A DNA stretch of 64,000 nt. Source: Lewinellaceae bacterium (GTDB lineage: Bacteria > Bacteroidota > Bacteroidia > Chitinophagales > Saprospiraceae). Shown here one piece after another: positions 34,688 to 42,548 of this stretch. Every line of letters starts with the position of its first letter. Position 1 is the first letter of the stretch. The notes below the pieces were generated by a model. The model did not search any database. It had not been told where the DNA came from and worked only from the letters and a program-made list of their open reading frames with translations. A program made the position numbers and the translations under genes. The DNA is taken from positions 1,454,001 through 1,518,000 of the forward strand of contig JACJYL010000002.1 of assembly GCA_020636105.1 (NCBI GenBank). The letters run 5' to 3'.

Positions 34688-37381
34688 TTACTTTCGGTTT
34701 CCACCACCACCACTGACTTCAAAATCAAGGAATTCTCCATCATCGTTGCCGCCCCCCTGGACATCAAAATCGAGAAATTCGTCTTTGTTTTTGTTTTTGG
34801 CGGAATCTGAGGCCGGCTTACCGAAAACCGGTTCGTCGGTTCCCTCGTCATACCATTCTGAAGGCGTTTGAACGAGATCGATCAGACCAAATTCCTTTTC
34901 CAGTTCGCGCTGAATGTCCTGTTTTCTCATTTCACTGAGCCTAAAATCCTCCTTTACCTGTTGTTTCGCTGTTTTGTAATTGAACTGGTCCAGAGTTCCC
35001 ATGATGGTGTAATACAAATTAAAGAAACCGTTTTGCTTTGCCGGTTGAGCGCTAAGGGATGGATCATGTTTTTTAAACCGGTTGACCAGCACTTGCCCGG
35101 CATTAACTTTCAGGTTATACTTGATTTCGTTTTCAAAGGAATGATCCCCGCTGATCGTCAGGTTCATGGCATTACTCTGGATAAACATAGCAGGAATGAT
35201 CAGCCTGCTTTTCCTGACCTCCATATAATTTTCGAGGTTGGTAAATTTGATGTGTTGAAGGTCTTTTACATTGACCAATGCCGAGAAAGTTTCCAACATT
35301 TTGAAATCCTTGATCTCCCCGTTTGTAATCCCTGTACCCACGAGAACATGCAATTTATCCATGAGAAAATTGCCTTCTTCATCCCAGAACACCTCAATGA
35401 TCATTTTAGCATCCATGGTCCCCGAAATATTGTCCGCAGTAAGCACTTCCTGTGAAAAATTTTCCGACTGCCGGAAGAATTCTTTCAGGTCAATACTTTT
35501 ACAAACGACCTTCGTCTTGAGCCAGGGTTTTTCTTCAAAGAACAATTTCCCATCGAGAGCAATATTTCCTCCCATAGCATTGGCGGAGCCGTCGATCTTG
35601 AGTTCACTATTATCAAAAACAAGTTTTCCGACAAATTCAGTGCCCTCGATTTTGTTGTAATTAAATTCATCAATACGCGCATCAAAGGTGCCTTTGAGGA
35701 AACTCGTGGTTTGTTCTCTCTTTTTTATTCTTGTTCCGGCAAGAGAATCCACTTTCACTCCGGCTTCTTCGGCTTCCTCTTCCGAAGCCAGTGACAGGTT
35801 GGCCAAACGATCAAGATCCATTTGGGGGGAAGTGAGTTGCATATTAAATTCGAGTTCTGCCCTGTTGCTGTTCAATGAATCCGCAAATAAAACAGGGATA
35901 ATATTGTAGGCAAAACCTTTGAGATTTATTTCGCTTCCGGCACCATCCAGTTTGAGGTCATCGATGGTCAGTGTATTATTATCCAGGCTCACCCTTCCCC
36001 TATCCAGGATCATTTCTTCATTGTTTATGGTCAGGGAAGCATCGTCAAATTCGATATTACCCCCGAGCTCCACCTTCGAAATATTTCTGACACTCAACAT
36101 ATCCTTATAACGACCTTTGAGATGGAGGTTATCAATTTCAATTTCCCCGTCTCCGTTGGAGATCCGCGGGTCAGACATTAATCCATAGACCATTTTAAGA
36201 GGAATGACTCCGTCCATATTAAACACCAGCTGGGGGTCATCGAGATTATACAATTTAAAGTCCAATTCGAATAATTCCCGCTTAAAATAGGCCTTGAAAT
36301 TTTTTATTTCAAACGTAGAGGTCTTACTCAAATGAGAACTCCCATTATCGAAACGTGCAGAAAAAGAAACATCCTTGAGCGCTCCATCCATTCGGGAGCT
36401 GGAAATTTTTCCATCAGTGAGGCTCAGCTCCGCAATGATCTCGGGTTCCGTATTTTTATTTGATTCGCCTTTAATGCCTGCCCTGAATTCGAAATTACCT
36501 TTGCTTTGCAGATTGCCCATGTTTTCCAGGTATTCCGCAGGTAATATTTCAGCCATTGAAGCCAGGCTAACATCATCTCCTTCAAATAAAAGATCGTAAT
36601 AAGTCGTATTATTCTTCCGGCTTTCAAGGGCTCCCCTGACTTTAAATACATTGGTACCAATGCGCAATTCCACATCCTGGAATTTGTATTTTTCTTCCTT
36701 GAGGTCTACGAAAATGTCCGCATCATAAACGATGTCTTTTCCATTCAGGAAACGTCCCCCGTCCAGTTCAATGAAATGAGATTTGAGGTTGGCCTCACTT
36801 TTTAGAGAAAATTTGTCACTGGAGAACTGTCCTGAAAAAATGGCTTTATCTACGGTGAACATCACGTATTGCTGCTCCTTTTCATCCGAATAAATAAGTT
36901 CGATGTCGTTCAGTCGCGCCTGGGTTAAATTGATTCCGGGAGTGCTGCCGGGAGTGCTTTTTTCCTCCTCGGGGTCACTGGCTTTAAAAATGTCATAATT
37001 CGCTCTTCCTTTGCGGTCTATCTCGACTGTAAGCGCCCCATTGCTGATCACTACAGACTTAACCGAAATATTACTACTCAACAAACTGAATAAACCAAGC
37101 CGAAAAGAAACTTCTCCGGCCTCAAGTAAAACCCCGCCCCGATTGTCTTTAAGCAACACACCTTTCAGGTTGGCTCCGAAATTCGGAAAGGTTCGGATGA
37201 CGGAAAGGTCAAAAGATTTTACGGAAAGCTCCGATTTTATTTGCTTATTGACTTCCGAAATAATTTTCGCTCCGATTTTATCTTCCAAAATACTTGCAAG
37301 GGCGGACATTACCGCCAGGGTCACGACAAAAAATATTCCCAGGATAAGGAAAATTCGTTTTAATAATTTTTTTGAATCCAT
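34688..37381 (-). CDS. AsmA-like family envelope protein
   Basis: An 897-residue protein with one N-terminal membrane helix at about 8-28 (RIFLILGIFFVVTLAVMSALA) and a long periplasmic beta-rich region. Conserved AsmA-like features are the N-terminal SVKSFDLSVIRTFPNFGANLKGVLLKD motif and repeated LKGxxDxRIDEF/LxLDG strands near the C-terminal half. AsmA-like proteins are thought to form bridge-like channels for phospholipid transfer across the envelope. The last ~60 residues are acidic and glycine-rich (FLDFDVQGGGNDDGEFLDFEVSGGGG). It is followed downstream by the two hairpin elements. Confidence 0.82.
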   Translation of the reverse strand: MDSKKLLKRIFLILGIFFVVTLAVMSALASILEDKIGAKIISEVNKQIKSELSVKSFDLSVIRTFPNFGANLKGVLLKDNRGGVLLEAGEVSFRLGLFSLLSSNISVKSVVISNGALTVEIDRKGRANYDIFKASDPEEEKSTPGSTPGINLTQARLNDIELIYSDEKEQQYVMFTVDKAIFSGQFSSDKFSLKSEANLKSHFIELDGGRFLNGKDIVYDADIFVDLKEEKYKFQDVELRIGTNVFKVRGALESRKNNTTYYDLLFEGDDVSLASMAEILPAEYLENMGNLQSKGNFEFRAGIKGESNKNTEPEIIAELSLTDGKISSSRMDGALKDVSFSARFDNGSSHLSKTSTFEIKNFKAYFKRELFELDFKLYNLDDPQLVFNMDGVIPLKMVYGLMSDPRISNGDGEIEIDNLHLKGRYKDMLSVRNISKVELGGNIEFDDASLTINNEEMILDRGRVSLDNNTLTIDDLKLDGAGSEINLKGFAYNIIPVLFADSLNSNRAELEFNMQLTSPQMDLDRLANLSLASEEEAEEAGVKVDSLAGTRIKKREQTTSFLKGTFDARIDEFNYNKIEGTEFVGKLVFDNSELKIDGSANAMGGNIALDGKLFFEEKPWLKTKVVCKSIDLKEFFRQSENFSQEVLTADNISGTMDAKMIIEVFWDEEGNFLMDKLHVLVGTGITNGEIKDFKMLETFSALVNVKDLQHIKFTNLENYMEVRKSRLIIPAMFIQSNAMNLTISGDHSFENEIKYNLKVNAGQVLVNRFKKHDPSLSAQPAKQNGFFNLYYTIMGTLDQFNYKTAKQQVKEDFRLSEMRKQDIQRELEKEFGLIDLVQTPSEWYDEGTDEPVFGKPASDSAKNKNKDEFLDFDVQGGGNDDGEFLDFEVSGGGGNRK

Positions 37382-37651
37382 GGATCAAAAGGTGTTGAAT
37401 AAGATGCAGTTATGGAATAAAAATCTTTTTGGAGAATAATCAAAATCCCAAAAAATCATCCCGTTTAAAATAAAGGCCTGTATTATTATATTAACAAAAA
37501 GCTAATTTATAAAAAGCCTAACGATTTTTGATGAAAAAATATTTTTATAAAAAAAGCTAAAAAGGCTTGGACTATAATTTTAATGCATTTATATTTGCAC
37601 TCGCTAAACAAAACAGCCATAAAGAAGGTTAGTTTTTAGCCAGTATTTCAG

Positions 37652-37726
37652 GGGCGATTAGCTCAGTTGGTTTAGAGCACCTCGTTTACACCGAGGGGGT
37701 CGGGAGTTCGAGTCTCTCATCGCCCA
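37652..37726 (+). tRNA. tRNA-Val (anticodon TAC)
   Basis: A complete 75-nt cloverleaf is visible. The acceptor stem is GGGCGAT/ATCGCCC, the D-arm GCTC..GAGC, the anticodon stem CCTCG/CGAGG with loop TTTACAC (TAC), and the T-arm GGGAG TTCGAGT CTCTC. The discriminator base is A and CCA is not encoded. A strong terminator follows. Confidence 0.95.
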
Positions 37727-37736
37727 CAGATTTAAA

Positions 37737-37767
37737 AAGGCCTTCCATTTTGGAAGGCCTTTTTTGT
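37737..37767 (+). terminator. Intrinsic terminator after tRNA-Val
   Basis: AAGGCCTTCCA (37737-37747) pairs perfectly with TGGAAGGCCTT (37751-37761), followed by a T-run. It is 10 nt after the tRNA. Confidence 0.9.
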
Positions 37768-37791
37768 TTTACCAAATAAAAAAAACAAAGC

Positions 37792-37931
37792 TTGATTAGC
37801 TCAGTTGGTTTTGAGCATCCCGGCATATCCCGGCACTAACGTGCGCAGGATGATACGATGTATCATGCCCCAAAGGGTCGGGAGCCTGTCTGACTGGCGT
37901 CAGCCAGGTAGATTCAAGTCTCTCATCGCCA
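37792..37931 (+). pseudogene. Disrupted tRNA copy with palindromic insertions
   Basis: The segments GATTAGCTCAGTTGGTT(T)TGAGCA, GGGTCGGGAG and CAAGTCTCTCATCGCC are near-identical to the tRNA-Val upstream. The anticodon arm is replaced or interrupted by ~55 nt containing ATGATACGATGTATCAT (7-bp inverted repeat) and GCACTAACGTGC. The T-loop is interrupted by ~26 nt with CTGGCGTCAGCCAG palindromes. The 5' acceptor strand (AGCTTGAT) no longer pairs. A near copy of the tRNA-Val terminator follows at 37941-37966, so the pair probably arose by tandem duplication. Confidence 0.75.
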
Positions 37932-37940
37932 CAAATAAAA

Positions 37941-37967
37941 AAGGCCTTCCATTTGGAAGGCTTTATT
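37941..37967 (+). terminator. Second copy of the tRNA-Val terminator
   Basis: AAGGCCTTCCA (37941-37951) with TGGAAGGCTT (37954-37963) and a short T-rich tail repeats the hairpin at 37737-37761 with small changes. Confidence 0.8.
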
Positions 37968-38162
37968 CTTTGTGATCATTGGAAAAACTTTTTATGGAAT
38001 TCTTCCTTTACTGTCAGGATCAGGATGGTCCGGATGTTAAAATATTCAGGATATTGGGCAGGGAAGGAAGAATACTTTAAGATTAAAACCTGTTGCTCAA
38101 ACAAGCAATCCTGTTAAACCAATAATCCAGTAAATCCTGATACAGTCAAAAATATTCTACTC

Positions 38163-38804
38163 TTAGATCAGCGTTGCATCCAGGTTGAAACTGATGGCGA
38201 GGTTGTCTTTTACTTTTATCAATCCCATCATAGCCGTAGGAGCCTCCAGATTAAAGTCCTTAAATTCCAATGAAGTAGAGCCTTTGATCTGAAATCCGGT
38301 TTCTGAGGTTTTTTTGATATAAACAGGAATATTGACCTTTCGAGTTACCTTGCAAAGGGTAATTTCAGTCACCGCCTGAAATTTGACCCAATTGTTATTT
38401 TTCAATTCTTTTGCGCCTTCGGAATTGGAGGCTTGCTTCAAAGTTATGGTGATATAGGGGTATTTATCTGACTGCAGGGTTTTTTGTAAATCCCGGTTCA
38501 TGGCATTCAATCCACAATCCAGTCGCTGCGTATTTATTTTGAGTTTGGTATTGTCAAAGATGAAAGTAGCTTCATCCTTTCCCATTTCATACCCTACTTT
38601 TCCTTTGGGAAACTGCTGCTGGGAAGAGCAGCAAAAAGAATTGACGTTGGTTTCACCGTTGATGGAAAGTGTACTGGCAGGTCCCAGGACATAATCTCTA
38701 TAGTCATGACTAACCCCTTGTTTATTCACACTGATAAAACTGGTGAGTAATGCGACGAGGACGAGTGTAATCGTAATTCTGAAATAAAAATGAAACCTTT
38801 TCAT
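38163..38804 (-). CDS. YceI family lipid-binding protein
   Basis: A 213-residue secreted protein with an N-terminal hydrophobic signal (FYFRITITLVLVALLTSFISV). It has a YceI-like lipocalin fold: a repeated beta pattern with NGETNVNSFCCSSQQQF near the start, the central LKINTQRLDCGLNAMNRDLQKTLQSDKYPYITI motif and the C-terminal LEFKDFNLEAPTAMMGLIKVKDNLAISFNLDATLI. Family members bind isoprenoid or amphiphilic molecules in the periplasm. It is the last gene in a YceI-porin-YceI group and shares the PTAMMG motif with the 40415-41005 paralogue. Confidence 0.88.
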   Translation of the reverse strand: MKRFHFYFRITITLVLVALLTSFISVNKQGVSHDYRDYVLGPASTLSINGETNVNSFCCSSQQQFPKGKVGYEMGKDEATFIFDNTKLKINTQRLDCGLNAMNRDLQKTLQSDKYPYITITLKQASNSEGAKELKNNNWVKFQAVTEITLCKVTRKVNIPVYIKKTSETGFQIKGSTSLEFKDFNLEAPTAMMGLIKVKDNLAISFNLDATLI

Positions 38805-38824
38805 ATGACAATAAACTTAGAAAA

Positions 38825-38856
38825 GGGAAATTGCGCAAAGTGCTGCGCAATTTCCC
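38825..38856 (-). terminator. 13-bp hairpin between the porin-like and YceI genes
   Basis: GGGAAATTGCGCA (38825-38837) pairs perfectly with TGCGCAATTTCCC (38844-38856) around a 6-nt loop. On the minus strand TTTTC follows. It may be a terminator or an attenuator that lowers transcription into the downstream YceI gene. Confidence 0.65.
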
Positions 38857-38878
38857 TCATATTATGAAAAAAGGACTA

Positions 38879-40213
38879 TTAGAAACCTACAACTGCTTCG
38901 ATCATAATTCCGCTCCATTCACCTCCTTCAAGAAGATCGCCGGCAGGAATATCTTTGTACTGTTGTTTAACGTATTCTGCTTTCAGCAATAAGTTTTTGG
39001 TTGGGAACCAACCTGCAGCTACTTCAATTCTATTGATAGAAGCATTAACATAATCACCAGGAGTACCCCATGATTTGTTCAACTCACCACCGATTTGGTT
39101 GAATTTACCACCGATGTAAAGCTGCTCGTTAGCCAGGAAGCGGTAAACCACTTCAGCACCCATTTGAGTAACACTTCTCTTTGTATTGTCAAGGAATACA
39201 TATTCTCCCTTATCATCTACAGACAAGTTATTTCCTGAAGCCATTTCGTAGATACCGAAGATTTCCAATCCTTTGAATTTGATGAAAGGATTAAATTGGA
39301 TGGCCAAAATTTTGTTAGAGAATCCAGGGTTGAAACGGCCTGAGAAAGCCTTGGAAGTAAGGTCTGCTCCTGTAGCTTCCATTACGGCTCCAAAACGTGA
39401 ACCAGATCTGTCCCCACCATAAAGGGTATTTCTACCGGAATTGGAGTTAGCTACCATTGAAGCAGACAGTCTGAATCTGAAGTCGCTTGAAAAAGCTTTG
39501 TCATAAGCTGCTTTCAGGTAAAGAGATGGTTTCTTTTGTTTACCATCATTATAAGCGTTAATATCACCTTTGATCAATCCTGCAGTCAAACCAGCCATTA
39601 AAGTGATTCCATCAACAGGGAACACATAAACTTCACCACCAATTTCAGTGGCAAAAGCATCCATGATGTAATTGCCAACGAATGGGTTGTAGATCGCATT
39701 ACCGTTGTCAGTACGACGGAATTGCTGGTCACCATAGTTAGGCTGGAAGTGTCCGATTTTTACTCTGAAGTTTTTGTCAAACCAGTCAGAATTGTTGAAC
39801 ATAGGCAGTTTGTCGATCTGGATGTATCCACCTTTTACCCAAAATTCATTGTGGTGGTGTGAAGACATATAGTTTTCCAGACAAACGCGGATACCATCAT
39901 CCAATTGAACGTCAAAGTTCAGGTTAGCAGTGGCAGTCGTAAAGCCAGGAGACAAGTCATACAATCCACCATCTACTCCTTCACCAGCTGCATTTAAGTG
40001 GCTCAAAGATTGGAATTGTTGAGTAAACGCACCACCGACTCTTACTTTTAATCCGTTGAATGGAGTCTCCATATCCTTGGCAGGTTCAAAAACATTGATT
40101 CCTGTTTGATCTGTAGGGCGCCAGTTTTGAATTTCCTGTGCAAAAATGCTTGTTGTAAATAACAGTGTAAATAAGCAAGCAATAAGTTTTACAATTGAAA
40201 ATGATTTTTTCAT
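38879..40213 (-). CDS. Outer-membrane beta-barrel (porin-like) protein
   Basis: A 444-residue protein with a signal peptide (MKKSFSIVKLIACLFTLLFTTSIFAQ) and a C-terminal aromatic residue (..EAVVGF), as expected for a Bam-inserted barrel. Alternating amphipathic strands run through the length, with RVKIGHFQPNYGDQQFRRTDNGNAIYNPFVGNYIMDAF resembling phosphate-selective-porin-like proteins. Ligand unknown. It is flanked by two YceI genes on the same strand, so a shared job in uptake or handling of a hydrophobic compound is possible. A TAAGTTTG box on the minus strand at 40280-40273 is a likely -7 element. Confidence 0.82.
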   Translation of the reverse strand: MKKSFSIVKLIACLFTLLFTTSIFAQEIQNWRPTDQTGINVFEPAKDMETPFNGLKVRVGGAFTQQFQSLSHLNAAGEGVDGGLYDLSPGFTTATANLNFDVQLDDGIRVCLENYMSSHHHNEFWVKGGYIQIDKLPMFNNSDWFDKNFRVKIGHFQPNYGDQQFRRTDNGNAIYNPFVGNYIMDAFATEIGGEVYVFPVDGITLMAGLTAGLIKGDINAYNDGKQKKPSLYLKAAYDKAFSSDFRFRLSASMVANSNSGRNTLYGGDRSGSRFGAVMEATGADLTSKAFSGRFNPGFSNKILAIQFNPFIKFKGLEIFGIYEMASGNNLSVDDKGEYVFLDNTKRSVTQMGAEVVYRFLANEQLYIGGKFNQIGGELNKSWGTPGDYVNASINRIEVAAGWFPTKNLLLKAEYVKQQYKDIPAGDLLEGGEWSGIMIEAVVGF

Positions 40214-40414
40214 GATTTATAAGTTTTAAATTTGTTCGTCTGAATCACTGTCTGTTTTTAATTTTTTTGATCCAAACTTAATTAACCTTGTTTAAAAAAT
40301 AAGTCTTTGTCACATGGCTGAAAAGCAGCCGCCTAGTTCGTTTTTTTCTTTATTTTTAATTTTGCATCGGTATATGATTTTATTTCTCAATAATAGTGTT
40401 CGTTTATTCAACCT

Positions 40415-41005
40415 TTATTTCTGAACCAAAACGGTACGGAAATTAATGGTTACTTCGTCACCGGTGGTCATAGCTCCCATCATAGCGGTTGGAGGATCAA
40501 TACCATAGGTAGTCATTTTTAATTTTTCAGAACCGGTGATTTCGTAGCTGCCGTCAGCCGTCTCTTTGGCTGCGATATCCAGACCAATAACCTTGGTAAC
40601 GCCCGCGATGGTCAGGTATCCGTAAACTTTGGCCTTGAAACCATTTGAAGTTTTACTCACCTCTCCCAGACTTTTCATTTTAAATGTAATGGTAGGATGA
40701 GCATCTGTATTTAAGGCTTTGTAAATCTTTCCATCCATAATGGATCCCTTGGTACTCTTAATTGATTTTGCATCAATGTTAATTTCGCAATTGTTGATTT
40801 TGATCATTCCATCATCACTGAAAGAAAAACTGGCATTTCCTGTCACTTTATTTGCATTGGCTATCCATTCATGTACGTTTGAAGTACCCTCTATGGTAAG
40901 GGTTGATTTTGAATCGACTTTATATTCGACTGATTTGAGTTCACTCAACAAAGTGAAAGAAGCAAGAAATGAGCTTAGTACGAAGATTGAAATTAAATAT
41001 CTCAT
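40415..41005 (-). CDS. YceI family periplasmic protein
   Basis: A 196-residue YceI-like lipocalin-fold protein with a signal peptide (ISIFVLSSFLASFTLLSEL). Motifs are STLTIEGTSNVHEWIANANKVTGNASF, the TDAHPTITFKMKSLGEV strand pair, and MTTYGIDPPTAMMGAMTTGDEVTINF at the C-terminus. It probably binds an isoprenoid-like ligand in the periplasm. It is the first gene of the YceI-porin-YceI group. Two CRP/FNR-like palindromes lie 88-123 nt upstream of the start codon. Confidence 0.9.
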   Translation of the reverse strand: MRYLISIFVLSSFLASFTLLSELKSVEYKVDSKSTLTIEGTSNVHEWIANANKVTGNASFSFSDDGMIKINNCEINIDAKSIKSTKGSIMDGKIYKALNTDAHPTITFKMKSLGEVSKTSNGFKAKVYGYLTIAGVTKVIGLDIAAKETADGSYEITGSEKLKMTTYGIDPPTAMMGAMTTGDEVTINFRTVLVQK

Positions 41006-41051
41006 TATTATTTTAGTTTAGTATTTGTTAATAATTTAAGTTGTTAATCTC

Positions 41052-41128
41052 TAAGTATGACGCATACTTATACCACATCAATAGCGTCAAGTATGATATA
41101 AATCATTTTTTTTAGTGATCTTTATCAC
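41052..41128 (-). promoter_or_regulatory. Tandem CRP/FNR-like sites and inverted repeat upstream of yceI
   Basis: ATGAT-ATAA-ATCAT (41093-41106) and GTGAT-CTTT-ATCAC (41115-41128) are two 14-bp palindromes of the TGAT-N4-ATCA type, with centres 22 bp apart, two helical turns. On the minus strand the second reads TGTGA-N6-TCACT, close to the CRP consensus. Nearer the gene is TAAGTATG-ACG-CATACTTA (41052-41070). The cluster lies 47-123 nt upstream of the YceI start. Confidence 0.55.
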
Positions 41129-41364
41129 AACTCAAGCCTGAAAGATAGTCATTTTTTTAGTCTTAAATAATTTTTAAATTTTTAAAAGTATCCTTAAAAT
41201 TATCTTTTATTTTGAATTTCGATTGGAATGAAGAAATATTGATGAATAATAAAATAAATTATTCCTCAATATTTTGGTAATAATTTTGAAGATACAGGGA
41301 CATTTGGTGGTTGATATAAAATTATTTTTTTTGGAAAATATTTTATGTCATTTTTTTTTGCTGG

Positions 41365-41416
41365 AGCAGATTTTTGGCTCTGGAGAATTGCGAAAATTCG
41401 CAGGTAATAATCTGCT
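41365..41416 (+). repeat. Nested hairpin related to the 34474 element
   Basis: AGCAGATT (41365-41372) and AATCTGCT (41409-41416) enclose an inner stem TGCGAA..TTCGCA (41389-41402). The stretch TTCGCAGGTAATAATCTGC matches TTCGCGGGTAATGATTCTGC in the 34474-34512 element. It lies upstream of the his promoter. Confidence 0.5.
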
Positions 41417-41483
41417 GGTTGTTTGCCATTTTATTGGTTAAAGAAAAAACAGGCAAAAAGCTCCGGTTAGTCAATAATCTTTT

Positions 41484-41491
41484 TACTTTTG
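41484..41491 (+). promoter_or_regulatory. Likely -7 box of the his operon
   Basis: TACTTTTG is a perfect match to TAnnTTTG and lies 21 nt before the leader-peptide ATG. A clear -33 box is not present at the expected 19-bp distance. Confidence 0.5.
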
Positions 41492-41511
41492 TCCTATAAA
41501 TATTTATTAAA

Positions 41512-41574
41512 ATGAATTTCATTCAATTACATCACCATCATTTTCATCATTGCCCTCAGGCGAAATGGAAGTGA
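41512..41574 (+). CDS. hisL: His operon leader peptide
   Basis: A 20-codon ORF starting at ATG 41512 and stopping at 41572-41574. It contains six His codons in a seven-codon run (HHHHFHH at residues 7-13). It stands about 100 bp before hisG and just before a terminator-type hairpin. This is the layout of a translation-coupled attenuator: when charged tRNA-His is scarce the ribosome stalls on the His codons and an alternative RNA fold prevents termination. The mechanism is inferred from known his attenuators in other bacteria; the peptide and hairpin are seen directly. Confidence 0.85.
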   Translation: MNFIQLHHHHFHHCPQAKWK

Positions 41575-41601
41575 TATGTGTAATGTCTAAATAAAATATC
41601 A

Positions 41602-41636
41602 AATCCCGTCTGAGTAACTCTGGCGGGATTTTTTAT
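41602..41636 (+). terminator. His attenuator terminator hairpin
   Basis: AATCCCGTC (41602-41610) pairs with GGCGGGATT (41622-41630), nine pairs including one G-T, with an 11-nt loop and a T-run directly after. It lies 28 nt after the leader stop codon and 45 nt before the hisG ATG. Confidence 0.85.
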
Positions 41637-41680
41637 TTCCTTTCCCGCCGTTTACTCAGGCCATAAATATTATCTTTAAA

Positions 41681-42538
41681 ATGAGTAAACTAAAAATTGC
41701 TATCCAAAAAAGTGGCCGCCTACACGAAGACTCTTTAAAATTACTAAAAGACTGTGGCATTTCCATCAATAATGGGAAGGACCAGCTTAAGGTCAGCGTT
41801 CCCAACTTTCCCATGGAGATACTCTATCTCAGGAATTCTGACATTCCTCAATACCTGGAAGACGGAGTAGCGGATATCGCCATTATTGGTGAAAACCTGC
41901 TGGTGGAACAACAAAAACAGGTGGAAGTGGTCGAAAAACTGGGGTTTTCAAAATGCCGGGTATCCCTTGCCGTGCCCAAAGAAATAGAAACCGATGACCT
42001 TTCTTACTTTGAAGGCAAAAAAATTGCCACCTCCTACCCCAATACCCTGCAGGCTTTCCTCCAAAAAAATAAGATCAATGCGGAAATCCACGTCATCTCC
42101 GGTTCGGTGGAAATCGCGCCCAACATTGGTCTGGCCGACGGCATCTGTGATATCGTAAGTTCAGGAAGTACCTTATTTAAAAACGGACTTCAGGAAACCC
42201 AGGTCATCCTCCAATCCGAGGCAGTACTCGCCAGGTCGCTGAAACTGGACGAGGCACAGGAAGCCATTTTATCCCGTTTGGTCTTTAGAATAAAATCCGT
42301 CCTGAGGGCAAAAAACACCAAATATATTTTGATGAATGTGCCGAACGACAAGATTGAAGCCGTCAGCGCCATACTCCCGGTTCTGAAAAGCCCTACCGTT
42401 CTGCCACTGGCGGAGGAAGGTTGGAGTTCTCTGCACTCGGTCATCGACGAAGATAAATTCTGGAACGTGATCGACGAACTGAAACAAGCGGGCGCGGAAG
42501 GTATTTTAATCATCCCTGTTGACAAAATGGTCCTTTAA
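41681..42538 (+). CDS. hisG: ATP phosphoribosyltransferase (long form)
   Basis: A 285-residue enzyme for the first step of histidine synthesis, joining ATP and PRPP. The N-terminal periplasmic-binding-protein-like catalytic region includes KIAIQKSGRLHEDSLKLLKDCGI and the PRPP loop DGICDIVSSGSTLF. The ~75-residue C-terminal extension (from ~210, YILMNVPNDKIEAVSAILPVLKSPTVLPL) is the regulatory domain of the long form that senses histidine, so no HisZ is needed. It is the first structural gene after the attenuator, and hisD follows after 10 nt. Confidence 0.96.
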   Translation: MSKLKIAIQKSGRLHEDSLKLLKDCGISINNGKDQLKVSVPNFPMEILYLRNSDIPQYLEDGVADIAIIGENLLVEQQKQVEVVEKLGFSKCRVSLAVPKEIETDDLSYFEGKKIATSYPNTLQAFLQKNKINAEIHVISGSVEIAPNIGLADGICDIVSSGSTLFKNGLQETQVILQSEAVLARSLKLDEAQEAILSRLVFRIKSVLRAKNTKYILMNVPNDKIEAVSAILPVLKSPTVLPLAEEGWSSLHSVIDEDKFWNVIDELKQAGAEGILIIPVDKMVL

Positions 42539-42548
42539 AATAAACACA

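Larger units (their letters stand above)
41006..41480. other. Long intergenic region between yceI and the his leader
   Basis: About 475 A/T-rich bases separate the divergent YceI gene and his operon. It contains the palindrome cluster at 41052-41128 and a nested hairpin at 41365-41416, both described separately. I see no other ORF or RNA gene. Confidence 0.6.

Noticed and set aside
34868..35455. 195-codon plus-strand ORF opposite the AsmA-like gene
   Set aside because: It is antisense to a long, family-consistent coding region and has no recognisable domain.
37792..37931. A second functional tRNA, possibly with an intron
   Set aside because: The 5' acceptor strand does not pair with the 3' strand and both the anticodon arm and the T-loop are interrupted, so a functional cloverleaf cannot form.
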